Shown here in pieces: positions 9,312 to 22,372 of a stretch of 45,100 nt of DNA; position 1 is the stretch's first letter, and each line of letters opens with the position of its first letter. A model generated the notes under the pieces. The model worked only from the letters and a program-made list of their open reading frames with translations, had not been told where the DNA came from and did not search any database. Source of the stretch: Defluviicoccus sp. (GTDB lineage Bacteria > Pseudomonadota > Alphaproteobacteria > Rhodospirillales > Defluviicoccaceae); assembly GCA_029624735.1 (NCBI GenBank), contig JARSSM010000003.1:1-45100 (forward strand). Direction: 5' to 3'. The position numbers were made by a program, and so were the translations under genes.

Positions 9312-12300
9312 ATGTTCAGCTTCCTCGTCAACGCCAGCCTGAACAACCGGGTGTTCGTGCTGATCGCGGCTGTGATGCTCGTCGTCTACGGCGCGATGTC
9401 GTTGCCGACGATCCCGGTCGACGTTTTTCCCGACCTGAACAAGCCGACGATCACGTTGATGACGGAGGCGGAGGGTCTGGCGGCCGAGGAAGTCGAGCAA
9501 CTGGTGACCTTCCCGATCGAGACCTCGATGAACGGTATGCCGGGGGTGACCCGCGTGCGCTCCGTGTCCACCGTCGGCCTGTCGATCGTGTTCGTCGAGT
9601 TCGACTGGGGAACCGACATCCTGGTCAACCGGCAACAAGTGACCGAGCGGCTGGGGCTGGTCCGCGAGCAGCTACCCGAGGACATCGTGCCGCAGATGGC
9701 GCCGATCTCCTCGATCATGGGCGAGATCATGCTGATCGCGGTGTTCAGTGAGACGGCACCGGCGATGGATCTGCGTGATCTCGCCGACTGGGTGGTCCGC
9801 CCGCGCCTGCTCACTATCCCCGGTGTCTCGCAGGTGATCCCGATCGGCGGCGAGGTGCGGCAGTACCGGGTCACGCCGAACATCCCGCTGATGGACAGCC
9901 TTGACGTCAAGCATGCGGAGATCGTCGATGCACTGCGCGAATTCGGCGTCAATACCGGCGGCGGCTATGTCGACCAGGGCGGCCGCGAGTATCTGATCCG
10001 CAACATCGGCCGCACCGCCCGGCTGGAGGACCTGCGCAATCTCGTGGTCGCCGTCCGGAATGGCCAGCCGATCCCGCTGCGGCACGTGGCGGACGTGGAC
10101 TTCGCGCCGCGCATCAAGCGCGGCGACGCCGGCTTCATGGGCAACGCGGCGGTGATCCTGTCGGTGCAGAAACAGCCGGGTGCGGACACCGTCGCGCTGA
10201 CGGGGGAGATCGAGAGCGCGATCGCCGATCTCGCGCGCGTTGTGCCGGCGGGCATCCGCATCGGCGACGTTTTGTTCAAGCAGGCGAACTTCATCCAAAC
10301 CTCGATCCGCAACGTCGAGCGGGTGCTCATCGAGGCGCTGATCGTCGTCTCGATCGTGCTGTTCCTGTTCCTGCTGAACTGGCGGACGACCTTCATCTCG
10401 ATCACCGCGATCCCGATCTCGATCCTGATCACCGTCCTGGTGTTCAAGTACTTCGGGCTGTCGATCAACACGATGACGCTGGGCGGTCTCGCCATTGCGA
10501 TCGGCGAGCTGGTCGACGATGCGGTCGTCGGCGTCGAAAACGTCTTCAGACGCTTGCGGCAGAACCGGGAGGCCGGCAACCCGCGCCCCCCGTTAACGGT
10601 GATCGCCGCTGCCTCGACGGAAGTGCGCTCAGGCATCATCTACGCGACCATCATCATCGTCCTCGTCTTCGTCCCGCTGTTCGCGCTGTCGGGCATCGAG
10701 GGACGGCTGTTCGCCCCGCTCGGCGTCGCCTACATCGTCTCGATCCTGGCGAGCCTGATCACCGCCATCACCGTGACACCGGTGCTCTGCTCCTGGCTGC
10801 TGCCGCGGATGAAGCGGCTGAGCGAGCGCGACAGCGCGCTGGTCCGGACGTTGAAGAGGGGTAATGAGCGGCTGCTCGCCTGGGCGTTCCCGCGCGCCCG
10901 TCTGGTCTATGCGTCGGCTGGCCTCGCCGTCGTCCTCGCCGGTGCGTCGGCGTCGATGCTGCCGCGGTCGTTCCTGCCGCCGTTCAACGAAGGCACGCTG
11001 ACGATCAGCCTGCTGTTCAACCCGGGGATCTCGCTTCCCCAGTCGAGTCGCATCGGGACGGTGGCCGAACGGCTGATCCTGACGGTTCCCGAGGTGAAGA
11101 CGGTCGGCAGGCGCACCGGCCGGGCGGAACTGGACGAGCACGCCGAGGGCGTGCATTCGAGCGAGATCGACGTCGATCTGCATCCCTCGTCGCGGAGCCG
11201 CGACGAGATCCTGGCCGATATTCGCGGCCGCCTGGCCGGGCTGCCGGTCAGCATCAACGTCGGACAGCCGATCTCGCATCGGCTCGACCACCTGCTGTCG
11301 GGGGTCCGGGCGCAGATCGCGGTCAAGATCTACGGCGAAGACCTGGATACCTTGCGGACCTTGGCCGAGAGCCTGCGGCAACGGCTGTCAACCATTCCCG
11401 GTCTGGTCGACCTGCAGCTCGAAAAACAGGTTCGCATCCCGCAGATGCAGGTCAAGGTCGACTACCAGCGTGCCGCGCTTTACGGCGTCACGCCGGCGCA
11501 GGTGACGGAGGCCGTCCAGTCGCTCGCCAACGGTCTCGTCGTCTCGCAAATCGTCGACGGAAATCGCCGCTTCGACGTGACGGTGCGCCTCGGCGAAGCC
11601 GACCGCACGCGCGAGGGTCTGGAGCGGGTGATCATTGAGACGCCGCTCGGGCACGTGCCGCTGCGCCGGGTCGCCGACGTCGTCGAGACGGACGGACCGA
11701 ACCAGGTACTGCGCGAGAACAGCCAACGGCGGATGGTCGTCCTAGCGAACTCGGACGGCACCGACATGGCCGCCATCGTGTCGGCGATCCGCCGCGAGGT
11801 CGCGGCGATGCCGCTGCCGGCCGGCACCTTCACCCGGCTGGAAGGGGCGTTCCAGGCGCAGGAGGCGGCGGCGCGGCAGATCGCACTGCTGTCAATGATC
11901 TCACTCGTGCTGATCTTTGTCGTTCTCTACAGCCGCTACCGGTCGGTGGTCTTGTCGCTGATCATCATGGGTAACGTGCCGCTGGCGTTGATCGGCAGCG
12001 TCGCGGCGCTGTGGATCGCCGGCCAGCCGTTGTCGGTTGCGACGATGATCGGCTTCATTACGCTCGCCGGCATCAGCACCCGCAATGGCATCCTCAAGAT
12101 CAGCCACTACATCAACCTGGCGCTGTACGAGGGTGAAACATTCGGCACGGCGCTGGTAATTCGCGGCAGCCAGGAGCGGCTGACGCCGGTGCTGATGACG
12201 GCGCTGTCCGCCGGGCTCGCGCTTCTGCCGCTGATGATCAATGCCGATGCGCCCGGCAAGGAAATCCTGCATCCGGTCGCCATCACGATCTTCGGTGGCT

Positions 12301-12422
12301 TGATCAGCGCCACGCTGCTGGACACGGTACTCACGCCGCTGCTGTTCCATCGCTTCGGGGAGAGGCCGCTGGCAAGGCTGCGCGAGCAGCAGGCACAACT
12401 GAAAACGGCCGAAGCGTATTGA
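9312..12422 (+). CDS. HME-type RND efflux permease (CzcA/CusA superfamily)
   Basis: Full-length 1036-aa inner-membrane pump. Seen: first helix followed by [14 protein letters not shown], the porter-domain sequence [15 protein letters not shown], and transmembrane-4 motif [18 protein letters not shown] with two adjacent Asp as in proton-relay pumps. The second half repeats the fold ([15 protein letters not shown], then [20 protein letters not shown]). It starts six bases after the adaptor gene. It is distant from the CusA copy at 1-1810, so the island carries two different pumps. The VDDAVV motif rather than DAAIVMIEN suggests divalent cations or an unclassified HME substrate; that is inference. 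Confidence 0.93.
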   Translation: MFSFLVNASLNNRVFVLIAAVMLVVYGAMSLPTIPVDVFPDLNKPTITLMTEAEGLAAEEVEQLVTFPIETSMNGMPGVTRVRSVSTVGLSIVFVEFDWGTDILVNRQQVTERLGLVREQLPEDIVPQMAPISSIMGEIMLIAVFSETAPAMDLRDLADWVVRPRLLTIPGVSQVIPIGGEVRQYRVTPNIPLMDSLDVKHAEIVDALREFGVNTGGGYVDQGGREYLIRNIGRTARLEDLRNLVVAVRNGQPIPLRHVADVDFAPRIKRGDAGFMGNAAVILSVQKQPGADTVALTGEIESAIADLARVVPAGIRIGDVLFKQANFIQTSIRNVERVLIEALIVVSIVLFLFLLNWRTTFISITAIPISILITVLVFKYFGLSINTMTLGGLAIAIGELVDDAVVGVENVFRRLRQNREAGNPRPPLTVIAAASTEVRSGIIYATIIIVLVFVPLFALSGIEGRLFAPLGVAYIVSILASLITAITVTPVLCSWLLPRMKRLSERDSALVRTLKRGNERLLAWAFPRARLVYASAGLAVVLAGASASMLPRSFLPPFNEGTLTISLLFNPGISLPQSSRIGTVAERLILTVPEVKTVGRRTGRAELDEHAEGVHSSEIDVDLHPSSRSRDEILADIRGRLAGLPVSINVGQPISHRLDHLLSGVRAQIAVKIYGEDLDTLRTLAESLRQRLSTIPGLVDLQLEKQVRIPQMQVKVDYQRAALYGVTPAQVTEAVQSLANGLVVSQIVDGNRRFDVTVRLGEADRTREGLERVIIETPLGHVPLRRVADVVETDGPNQVLRENSQRRMVVLANSDGTDMAAIVSAIRREVAAMPLPAGTFTRLEGAFQAQEAAARQIALLSMISLVLIFVVLYSRYRSVVLSLIIMGNVPLALIGSVAALWIAGQPLSVATMIGFITLAGISTRNGILKISHYINLALYEGETFGTALVIRGSQERLTPVLMTALSAGLALLPLMINADAPGKEILHPVAITIFGGLISATLLDTVLTPLLFHRFGERPLARLREQQAQLKTAEAY

Positions 12423-12456
12423 GGGCCGGCGACACGCACCAGGAAAGATACTGAAC

Positions 12457-12837
12457 ATGATCATCCGCAGCCTCGCCGTCGTCTTAAGCCTTTGTGTGAT
12501 CGTCGCAACGGCCTATGCCCACGGACCGGCTCGCGGTCCGAACGGGGGGCAAATGCAGGATCTCGCTGGAGGCCACGTCGAACTGGTTGCGCACGACAAC
12601 GAGATCGCGGTCTATCTGTTCGATGCCGAGAACAAGCCCATGTCTGCACAAGGTGTCGTCGCCACGGCGACCGTGCTGTTCCAAGGCAAGCAGGAAATGG
12701 TGATGCTGCAGCCGGCGGACGGCAACGTGATGCGTGGCCGCGGTGTGTTCCTTGCGCAGCCGGGCTTGAAGGTCGTGGTGTCGCTAACGCTGCCCGGCCA
12801 GCGCCCGCAGCTCGGGCGGTATGCCCCCCTCGACTGA
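12457..12837 (+). CDS. Small exported protein of metal-efflux operons, unknown function
   Basis: 126 aa with a signal peptide (MIIRSLAVVLSLCVIVATAYA) cleaved before HGPARGPNGGQMQDLAGGHVEL. The mature part is a compact beta-rich domain of about 105 residues. The N-terminal His/Gly/Met-bearing segment after cleavage (HGP...GGQMQD...GGHVELV) is shared with small periplasmic proteins commonly seen beside CzcCBA-type pumps. I infer a metal-binding chaperone or sensor-helper role; no reaction can be named. It lies 34 bases after the pump gene with AGGAAAG as a likely ribosome-binding site, and directly before the two-component genes. Confidence 0.75.
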   Translation: MIIRSLAVVLSLCVIVATAYAHGPARGPNGGQMQDLAGGHVELVAHDNEIAVYLFDAENKPMSAQGVVATATVLFQGKQEMVMLQPADGNVMRGRGVFLAQPGLKVVVSLTLPGQRPQLGRYAPLD

Positions 12838-12841
12838 TGCC

Positions 12842-13561
12842 ATGGACCCGGAAGCGCACATCCTCGTCGTTGATGATGACAGCCAGGTTCGTCAGCTGAT
12901 CGGGCGGTTCCTGCGTGATAACGGCTACCGCGTCACCGGCGCCCGAGATGGGCGCGAAATGCGGGAAACGCTCGGGTCCGCATCCGTCGATCTGATCATC
13001 CTCGATCTTATGCTGCCGGGAACATCCGGACTCGATCTCTGCCGGGATTTGCGAACAACGTCGTCGGTTCCGATCATCATGCTCACCGCCAAGGGCGAGG
13101 ATACCGACCGGATCGTCGGTCTTGAGGTGGGGGCGGACGATTACCTGCCCAAACCATTCAATCCTCGCGAACTGCTGGCTCGCATCCGGGCGGTCCTGCG
13201 GCGGGCTGCTACGAAACCGCCCGGAGAGCCGGCACCGCAAGGGCGGCTGATCATGTTCGGCGGCTGGACCCTGGATATGCTGCGACGGGAAGTGACCTCC
13301 GCCGAGGGCGTCGTGATCGATCTAAGCGGCGGTGAGTACGACGTATTGATCGCCTTGGTCGAGCACCCCAATCGTATCCTCTCACGTGAGCAACTGCTCG
13401 AACTGGCGCGCAATCGCGAATCCAATGCCTTCGACAGAAGCATCGATGTGCAGATCAGCCGGCTCCGCCGCAAGCTCGAAGCGGGAGGGACATCACCGCC
13501 GCTGATAAAGACAGTCCGGGGCGCCGGCTATATCTTTCTGCCGACGGTGAAGAGGTGCTGA
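12842..13561 (+). CDS. OmpR/PhoB-family response regulator
   Basis: About 239 aa. Receiver domain with acidic pocket DDD (residues 11-13), phospho-acceptor Asp55 (LIILDLMLPG), Thr82 and Lys104 (DDYLPKPF). A winged-helix C-terminal domain with RLRRKLEAGG and TVRGAGYIF follows. I placed the start at 12842, four bases after the previous stop; an upstream in-frame ATG at 12821 would overlap that gene and add seven residues. The kinase gene overlaps its end by 7 bp. It probably controls the divergent metal operons, as CusR and CzcR do in their loci; the operator was not identified. Confidence 0.92.
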   Translation: MDPEAHILVVDDDSQVRQLIGRFLRDNGYRVTGARDGREMRETLGSASVDLIILDLMLPGTSGLDLCRDLRTTSSVPIIMLTAKGEDTDRIVGLEVGADDYLPKPFNPRELLARIRAVLRRAATKPPGEPAPQGRLIMFGGWTLDMLRREVTSAEGVVIDLSGGEYDVLIALVEHPNRILSREQLLELARNRESNAFDRSIDVQISRLRRKLEAGGTSPPLIKTVRGAGYIFLPTVKRC

Positions 13562-14934
13562 AACGCCTGATTCCCGACACGCTGGCGGGCCGGACGATCA
13601 TCATCCTGCTCTTCAGCCTCGGGCTGTTCCACCTCTGGAGCCTTTGGATTTACCAACTCGGCATCGAGGACCTGCTCGGCACAACCCGCGAGGAACAACT
13701 CGCGGAGCAACTCGTCGCGGTAAAGCGCGTCGTCACCGCCTTGCCCGAGAGCGAACGGGAGCAAACGGCGCATGCGCTCTCCACCGCGACCATGGAGATC
13801 CACTGGAGCCCGCGCAGTCTCATTAATCCGACGGAAGCCGAAAGCCAGAGGATCACCCTGGTTCGCCGGCGATTGCGCGAACTGGTGCCCGGACTCGCCG
13901 ATGACCAGATCCGTCTCGCCTTCGCCGACGAGGGCGGATCGCGAGAGCGGGCGGACGACGGTGTCTTCCATCACCTCCTGCTCGCATCGGTGCAGTTGCC
14001 CGACGGCAGTTGGCTGAACTTCAGCGTTTCCACCCTGCGGCTGACTTCGGCGCCGGATCACAGCGTGCTGGGTTCGCTGACGGCGATGGCGCTCGGCATC
14101 CTTGTCGTCTCGATCTTCTTGGTGCGCTCGGTGACCGCCCCGCTGCGGTCGCTGGCGAGTGCCGCCGATCGCATCGGCATCGACGCTGCCTCGCCTGATG
14201 TTTCGCACGCCGGCCCGCGAGAGGTGCGGCTCGCCGCGACCGCATTCAACCGGATGCAGGCGCGCATCAAGCGGCTGATCGACGATCGCACGCAGACACT
14301 GGCGGCGGTTTCGCATGATCTAAAGACCCCGATCACGCGGCTGCGCCTGCGGGCGCACTTTGTCCGGGACGATGAACTGCGCCAGACGATCGAGAGCGAT
14401 CTCGACGAGATGGAAGCGATGATTCAGTCCACGCTCGACTTCCTGCGCGGTGACTCGATCGGTGAGGAGATCAAGACGGTCGACATCGGCACGATCATCG
14501 AGACGGTCTGCGATCATCTCGTCGATAGCGGTCACGATGTCGTGCTATGCGCAGACACGCATGCGCCGCTCTCGTGTCGGCCACTCGCAATCAAACGGGC
14601 GTTCTCCAACCTCGTCGAGAACGCGGTGAAATACGGCACACGCGCCCGCGTCTCGCTCGCAAAGCAGGCGGACGGGTTGATCGTCACCATCGACGACGAT
14701 GGCCCCGGCATTCCGCCGGCCGAACTCGACCGAGTGTTCGATCCCTTCTATCGGCTGGAAATCAGCCGAAGCCGCGAAACCGGCGGAACCGGCCTCGGCC
14801 TCACCGTTGCGCGATCGACGATCCGCGCCCACGGTGGCGATGTTCGACTGGCGAATAGGAGCGGCGGCGGTCTGTCGGTCATCGTCACGTTGCCCATGCT
14901 CGCCCACATCCGCCGAGCTAGCAATACTTCGTAA
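13555..14934 (+). CDS. Sensor histidine kinase
   Basis: 459 aa starting at GTG 13555 inside the regulator's last codons. Transmembrane helix about 13-33, a periplasmic sensor of about 135 residues, second helix about 171-190, then a HAMP region. The HisKA dimerisation helix carries His254 (AAVSHDLKTPITRLRL) and the ATPase domain shows NLVENAVKYG, DDGPGIPP and GGTGLGLTVAR. All catalytic boxes are present, so it should be active. The periplasmic domain is only weakly His-rich, with no obvious metal site. Partner of the regulator at 12842 by overlap; the signal is presumably periplasmic metal, inferred from context. Confidence 0.92.
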   Translation: MLKRLIPDTLAGRTIIILLFSLGLFHLWSLWIYQLGIEDLLGTTREEQLAEQLVAVKRVVTALPESEREQTAHALSTATMEIHWSPRSLINPTEAESQRITLVRRRLRELVPGLADDQIRLAFADEGGSRERADDGVFHHLLLASVQLPDGSWLNFSVSTLRLTSAPDHSVLGSLTAMALGILVVSIFLVRSVTAPLRSLASAADRIGIDAASPDVSHAGPREVRLAATAFNRMQARIKRLIDDRTQTLAAVSHDLKTPITRLRLRAHFVRDDELRQTIESDLDEMEAMIQSTLDFLRGDSIGEEIKTVDIGTIIETVCDHLVDSGHDVVLCADTHAPLSCRPLAIKRAFSNLVENAVKYGTRARVSLAKQADGLIVTIDDDGPGIPPAELDRVFDPFYRLEISRSRETGGTGLGLTVARSTIRAHGGDVRLANRSGGGLSVIVTLPMLAHIRRASNTS

Positions 14935-15019
14935 CGATACCGCAAATCCACAGCAACCGGGAGCGGCAAGATTTACCTAGCTAGTCTTGGATTTAAGAGT
15001 CCACTCAGGGGAAAGAGCT

Positions 15020-15466
15020 ATGCTGTCCGCGGCGCCGCACAATCGTCTTCGCTACGTAATCGCCCTCGCGGTCGCCGTCGTTGTCGGCTGGGCCTTTACC
15101 GGTGACGCGACCGCCCAGTCGGGCGGCGGCGGCGCCATGCCGATGCAGCCCAAGCAGATGTCGCCCGCAGCCGGAGGCCCATCGCATGACCATCATGGCA
15201 CCAGTTCCACCGACCCCATGATCTCGGCGTACCAGGCCGTCAACGAAAAGATGCACCGCGACATGATGATCACTTTCACTGGTGATGCCGATCGCGACTT
15301 TGTTGCCGGGATGATCCCTCACCATCAGGGAGCCATCGACATGGCAGAGGTCGTCCTGAAGTACGGCAAGAATCCAAAAATCCGCACGCTCGCCCAAGAA
15401 ATCATCGTGGCCCAGAATAAGGAAATCGCATTGATGAAGGCGTGGCTTGCAAAATACTCTAGATGA
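15020..15466 (+). CDS. DUF305 (CopM-like) exported protein
   Basis: 148 aa from the ATG at 15020, chosen for the AGGGGAAAG site just upstream and the signal sequence (VIALAVAVVVGWAFTGDATAQ). A Gly/Met/His-rich linker (GGGGAMPMQPKQM, HDHHG) leads into the DUF305 helical domain with MHRDMMITFTGDADRDFVAG, MIPHHQGAIDMAEV and AQEIIVAQNKEIALM. MIPHHQGAIDMA is the family hallmark; its His and Met residues are thought to bind copper in CopM-type proteins. It lies 85 bases after the kinase gene and just before the ABC membrane protein (ATGA overlap), consistent with a copper-handling role in the periplasm. Confidence 0.88.
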   Translation: MLSAAPHNRLRYVIALAVAVVVGWAFTGDATAQSGGGGAMPMQPKQMSPAAGGPSHDHHGTSSTDPMISAYQAVNEKMHRDMMITFTGDADRDFVAGMIPHHQGAIDMAEVVLKYGKNPKIRTLAQEIIVAQNKEIALMKAWLAKYSR

Positions 15467-16767
15467 AACAGAGTAATTCGACTGACTTCTCACTGTCGAA
15501 TATGTCGCTCATCGATTGGCTACACGAATGTGGGCACGCGGCCTTGGAACTGGCCGCGCTCACCTCATCGGGATTTCTCCATGTGGTGCTCCATGTCGTC
15601 ATCTATGGAACACCCGCCATCCTGTTCATCTCCCTGATCTGGATCGCCTTCGCTCTCCGGGCGAGGGTCAACGCGCGGAGGGCGCTCAGGGGAAGTCCCG
15701 ACGAAGACCTGCATTGTGCGCACGCCGTCGGCCTGAGCGACGGCATCTTCACGCTGATCTTGCGCCGAACGCGCGTCCGCCAAGCCGTATTGCTGGTCAT
15801 TGCCGCGGCCGCGATGCCGACGCTCTATCTGACGCTGGAGATCCCGAAACACATCGTCAATCATGCCATCGCCTCGGCGAGCGAGGTTATCGAGATCGAC
15901 GATGTCGCCTTCACCCAGGTCGAGTTCCTGGTCGTCCTTTGCTTTCTCTATCTGGCGAGCCTGCTGGCGAACGGATCGATCAAGTACTGGCTGAACGTTT
16001 ACCAGGGGCGGGTCGGCGAACTGCTCATCAGGCGTCTGCGACTCATGGTCTACCGTGGATGGCGACGCAACGGCCGGCCGGGCGGACAGGCACAACTCAT
16101 CCCGATCATCGTTCAGGAGGTGGAACCGGTCGGCGGGTTCGCCGGCGAAGCGTTCGTCACGCCGGTGTTCCAGGGAGGGTCGTTCCTGACTCTGCTTGCC
16201 TTCATGTTGATCCAGGATCCGGTGCTGGGGGGAGCAGCCCTGATGATGCTGCCGATCCAGCTTGTCGTTATTCCTCCCCTGCAGCGCAGGATCAACGATC
16301 TGAACCGAGCCCGCGTCCGCGAGGTCAGGCATCTGGGCGGCCTGCTCGGCGAAAGCCAACCTTCCGCTGAGACACGGTTGCGTCACCTACAACAGATGTT
16401 TACGAGCGTTCGCCACGTTCAGGAGCTCCGTTTTCGCATCTTCAAAAAAAAGTTCCTTATGAAGTCGTCCATCAATTTTCTGAACAACCTCGTCCCGTTC
16501 TTCTTTTACCTCATCGGCGGCTACCTGGTCATTCAAGGTCAAATAAGCTTCGGCGCACTGGTTGCGGTATTGGCCGCGCATAAGGATTTCTCAGCGCCCC
16601 TACGGGAACTTCTAATGTATTATCAAGTCAAAGAGGATGTTCGCGTCCGCTACCGAGAGATGCAAAAGTTTGTTGCCGGCGTGGCTGTTCAACATCCGCC
16701 CGGCCCGGATCGAGATCCATTATATGTGATCGATTCTCCTCTTGCCATCGTCTCACCTTCGAAATGA
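15463..16767 (+). CDS. ABC-exporter transmembrane domain protein lacking its ATPase domain
   Basis: 434 residues with about six hydrophobic helices, including VVIYGTPAILFISLIWIAFA near the start and NFLNNLVPFFFYLIGGYLVI near the end. They are laid out like a type-I ABC exporter membrane domain, including the late helix and QVKEDVRVRYREMQKF linker that normally leads to the nucleotide-binding domain. No Walker A, signature or Walker B motif follows; the frame stops soon after, in DNA that also holds a transposase remnant. It could be a half-gene truncated by rearrangement or a protein needing a separate ATPase. The start ATG overlaps the DUF305 stop; an internal ATG at 15502 is possible. Confidence 0.7.
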   Translation: MKQSNSTDFSLSNMSLIDWLHECGHAALELAALTSSGFLHVVLHVVIYGTPAILFISLIWIAFALRARVNARRALRGSPDEDLHCAHAVGLSDGIFTLILRRTRVRQAVLLVIAAAAMPTLYLTLEIPKHIVNHAIASASEVIEIDDVAFTQVEFLVVLCFLYLASLLANGSIKYWLNVYQGRVGELLIRRLRLMVYRGWRRNGRPGGQAQLIPIIVQEVEPVGGFAGEAFVTPVFQGGSFLTLLAFMLIQDPVLGGAALMMLPIQLVVIPPLQRRINDLNRARVREVRHLGGLLGESQPSAETRLRHLQQMFTSVRHVQELRFRIFKKKFLMKSSINFLNNLVPFFFYLIGGYLVIQGQISFGALVAVLAAHKDFSAPLRELLMYYQVKEDVRVRYREMQKFVAGVAVQHPPGPDRDPLYVIDSPLAIVSPSK

Positions 16768-17079
16768 TAGGACTCGGAATTTTTGCCATTTCAGAAAAGA
16801 TGATCGTATACAGAGCTTTATCGGTTGTGCGCAGATCTGCGCCAGCGAAAACGTGGTCTTGTTAGTGCCGCCGATCAGCTCGATGGGCGTGCCCCGACCT
16901 AGAAGCGATCGCCATCTTGAACCGATTGAAAACAAACCAGAAAAAACAGCGAAGGTTAGATCCCGGTTCCTTTCGCTCCGCCACGAGATCTCGGAAAGAG
17001 GCGCACTGGCAATAGGTTAGAGGGGTAGCGTTCGGGCCTGCCCGCCATCTTACCCGCCTTCATGATCGCGTTGGCGCCC
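16768..17079. other. Gene-free junction between the metal island and the transposase remnant
   Basis: About 310 bases without a convincing gene. Base composition is lower in GC (about 16770-16960) than the flanks, and short open frames on both strands show no recognisable domain or ribosome-binding site. This looks like relic DNA from the event that cut the ABC exporter and brought it next to the IS3 fragment. Confidence 0.5.
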
Positions 17080-19063
<1,984 letters not shown>

Positions 19064-19064
<1 letters not shown>

Positions 19065-19402
19065 TGGGCAGCAAGGTGGACGACCTGTTCGACTACGTAC
19101 AGGAGCGCTGCCTGTGGCAGTTCCATTCCCGCACCTGGGATCGCTCGGAGAACATTGACGGCATCATCGGCAAGGCGATCGATCTCCTTGCCGGCCGCGA
19201 ACCGGCTGCCGATACCCCGGCCGAGCGTTGCTTCGTCGCCGACGCGAAGGTCATGGTCGCCGACTTCCGGTCGCGCTTTCCCTGGATCAGGGAGGCCAGC
19301 GAGACGGAGGTCACCGAGGTTCTCGGCGGCCTGCGCGACCGGCTCACCGATCTCGCCATCACCAGGTCGCGCAATCACGAACTGACCCACACCCTCTACT
19401 AG
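19064..19402 (+). CDS. vnfG: Vanadium nitrogenase delta subunit
   Basis: 112 aa, the third subunit found only in V- and Fe-only nitrogenases. The ATG at 19064 shares bases with the vnfD stop (TGATG) and follows GGAGGCGG inside the vnfD end; a GTG one codon upstream is possible. Hallmarks: VDDLFDYVQERCLWQFHSRTWDR near the N-terminus (read in two halves), ERCFVADAKVMVADFRSRFPW, and the ending ITRSRNHELTHTLY, which matches the VnfG C-terminal pattern. It lies between vnfD and vnfK in the usual DGK order. Confidence 0.95.
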
Positions 19403-20866
<1,464 letters not shown>

Positions 20867-20879
20867 CGGCGGCGGGTCT

Positions 20880-20902
20880 GGGCGGCCGCTGAGGCGCCGC
20901 CC
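20880..20902 (+). terminator. GC-rich hairpin after vnfK (possible attenuator)
   Basis: GGGCGGC at 20880-20886 can pair with GCCGCCC at 20896-20902 across a nine-base loop, 14 bases after the vnfK stop. No T-run follows, so it is not a classical intrinsic terminator. It may stabilise the vnfDGK message 3' end and lower expression of the downstream NifX-like and transporter genes relative to the structural subunits. Confidence 0.35.
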
Positions 20903-21016
20903 GGGCCGCTCCCCGGCAGTTTTCTGCAAACCCACCAGCGCCGATGCGGGGCCGATGCCGTGGTCCTGAACGGGGAGCGTATGTCCCGCCGGCGCCGATC
21001 GCGAGGAGAGACGACC

Positions 21017-21520
21017 ATGCTGGACACGGCAACAACCATGCCGACCACCGCGTTCCCTGGCCACCTAAAGGTCGCGTTCACCACCAATAGTCTGCTCAGC
21101 GTTGACGCTGACTTCGGCACCGCGCGCCAGTTCGTCTTCTACGAGGTTAGCGCCGAGGCAACCGCCTTCGTCGACTGCGTCCAGTTCAAGGACCGGCCGC
21201 GCGGCGGCGGCGAAGGCGGCGGCGGCGGCGAGAAGAAGGGCGGCGGGCGCTGCTGCGGCGGTGCACCCGCACCCGCCGTCGGCAGCAGCATCGACGCGCG
21301 GATCGAGGCGCTGCGCGGCACTGGCCTGCTGTTCACGCTGGCGATGAGCGATCCGCAGTCGGTGCGCGTGGCCGATCTCGGCGTTTTCCCGGTGAAGCTG
21401 GCTGGGGCGCGCAGCATCCTCGAGGCGGTCGACCGGCTGCAGGAGATGCTGCGGGGCACGCCGCCCTTGTGGCTGCAGCGGGCGATGCGCGGTTCTGCCG
21501 CCCTCGACGCCGTCGCCTGA
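21017..21520 (+). CDS. NifX/NafY-family protein with glycine- and cysteine-rich insert
   Basis: 167 aa from the ATG at 21017, with GAGGAG upstream. The fold is that of the dinitrogenase iron-molybdenum cofactor-binding family: LKVAFTTNSLLSVDADFGTA at the start, then ADLGVFPVKLAGARSILEAV and a C-terminal helix LWLQRAMRGSAAL. A low-complexity block at about residues 63-82 (GGGEGGGGGEKKGGGRCCGG) replaces the usual loop and adds a Cys pair. Members of this family bind or carry nitrogenase cofactor or its precursors. Cotranscription with vnfDGK suggests it serves FeV-cofactor delivery or apo-VFe stabilisation. It is not the VnfX orthologue, which lies at 24072. Confidence 0.8.
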   Translation: MLDTATTMPTTAFPGHLKVAFTTNSLLSVDADFGTARQFVFYEVSAEATAFVDCVQFKDRPRGGGEGGGGGEKKGGGRCCGGAPAPAVGSSIDARIEALRGTGLLFTLAMSDPQSVRVADLGVFPVKLAGARSILEAVDRLQEMLRGTPPLWLQRAMRGSAALDAVA

Positions 21521-21553
21521 TCGTTCTTCTGCCCGCGGACGAAGGAGGCGGCG

Positions 21554-22372
21554 ATGATCGCGGCCAGGTCGAGCGCCGACAACGTGGTGCCGTTCCAGCC
21601 GCTGTGGCGTCCGGCGGTCACTCTCGACGGGTGCAGCGTCCGCCGCGGCTCGCGCGTGGTGCTGCGGGAGATCGCCTGCACCATCCCGGCGCGAGCGATT
21701 ACCGCCGTGGTCGGCCCGTCGGGCGCCGGGAAGAGCACCTTTCTCGGCGTGCTCAACGGGCTGATCCCCTCGCTGGGCGGGGCGGTCGAAGTCACCGGCC
21801 TCGGCCGGCTCGACCAGCCGGCAGTGCTACGGGAACACCGCCGGCGCACCGCCACGATCTTTCAGGAGCACGCACTGATCGACCGGCTGACGGCGATGGA
21901 AAACGTGCTCCTCGGCCTCGCCGACCGGCGCCATCCGCTGTCGCTCATGCCCTGGCCGGTGGAACACCGCCGCCACGCCGCCGAAGCCCTGGCACGGGTC
22001 GGGCTGTTGTCACGCGCCCATGACCGCGCCGGCCGGCTCAGCGGCGGCGAGCGCCAGCGTGTCGGCTTTGCCCGCGCCCTCGTCCGCCGGCCGCGGCTGC
22101 TGCTGGCGGACGAACCCTTTTCCGCGGTGGACCCGGCACTGGTGCGCCACCTTGGCGACGTACTGCGCCGCGCCGTCGCCGCCGACGGGGTCACCCTCGT
22201 CATCGTCCTGCACCAGATCGAGCTCGCGCGCGCGGTCGCTGACCGGATTCTCGGCCTCGCCGAGGGGCGGATGCGCTTTATCGGCGCGCCGGATGAGTTC
22301 GGCGCCGCGGAGCAGGCCCGGCTGTTTCGCCCCAATCGAAGACCAAAGGAGAAGGAAGAATGTCATGCGTAA
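21554..22372 (+). CDS. ABC transporter ATP-binding protein, PhnC type (candidate vanadate importer)
   Basis: 272 aa. Walker A GPSGAGKST, Q-loop IFQEHALIDRLTAMENVLLG, signature LSGGERQRVGFARAL, Walker B LLLADEP and switch LVIVLHQIELA are all present, so an active ATPase. The layout and VLNGLIPSLGG/ENVLLG motifs resemble PhnC of phosphonate/phosphite importers. It is followed without gap by a PhnD-type binding protein and a PhnE-type permease, all on the vnfDGK strand. Vanadate is a phosphate mimic, and the location after V-nitrogenase genes makes vanadate the best guess for substrate; from memory the cyanobacterial VupABC vanadate system is the precedent. Phosphonate or phosphite remain alternatives. 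Confidence 0.88.
   Translation: MIAARSSADNVVPFQPLWRPAVTLDGCSVRRGSRVVLREIACTIPARAITAVVGPSGAGKSTFLGVLNGLIPSLGGAVEVTGLGRLDQPAVLREHRRRTATIFQEHALIDRLTAMENVLLGLADRRHPLSLMPWPVEHRRHAAEALARVGLLSRAHDRAGRLSGGERQRVGFARALVRRPRLLLADEPFSAVDPALVRHLGDVLRRAVAADGVTLVIVLHQIELARAVADRILGLAEGRMRFIGAPDEFGAAEQARLFRPNRRPKEKEECHA

Noticed and set aside
16742..17020. 92-codon open frame after the ABC membrane protein
   Set aside because: No ribosome-binding site, no domain, and located in relic DNA.
20915..20927. GG-CAGTTTTCT-GC before the NifX-like gene as a sigma-54 promoter
   Set aside because: The spacing is nine bases, not ten, and the -24 half is poor.
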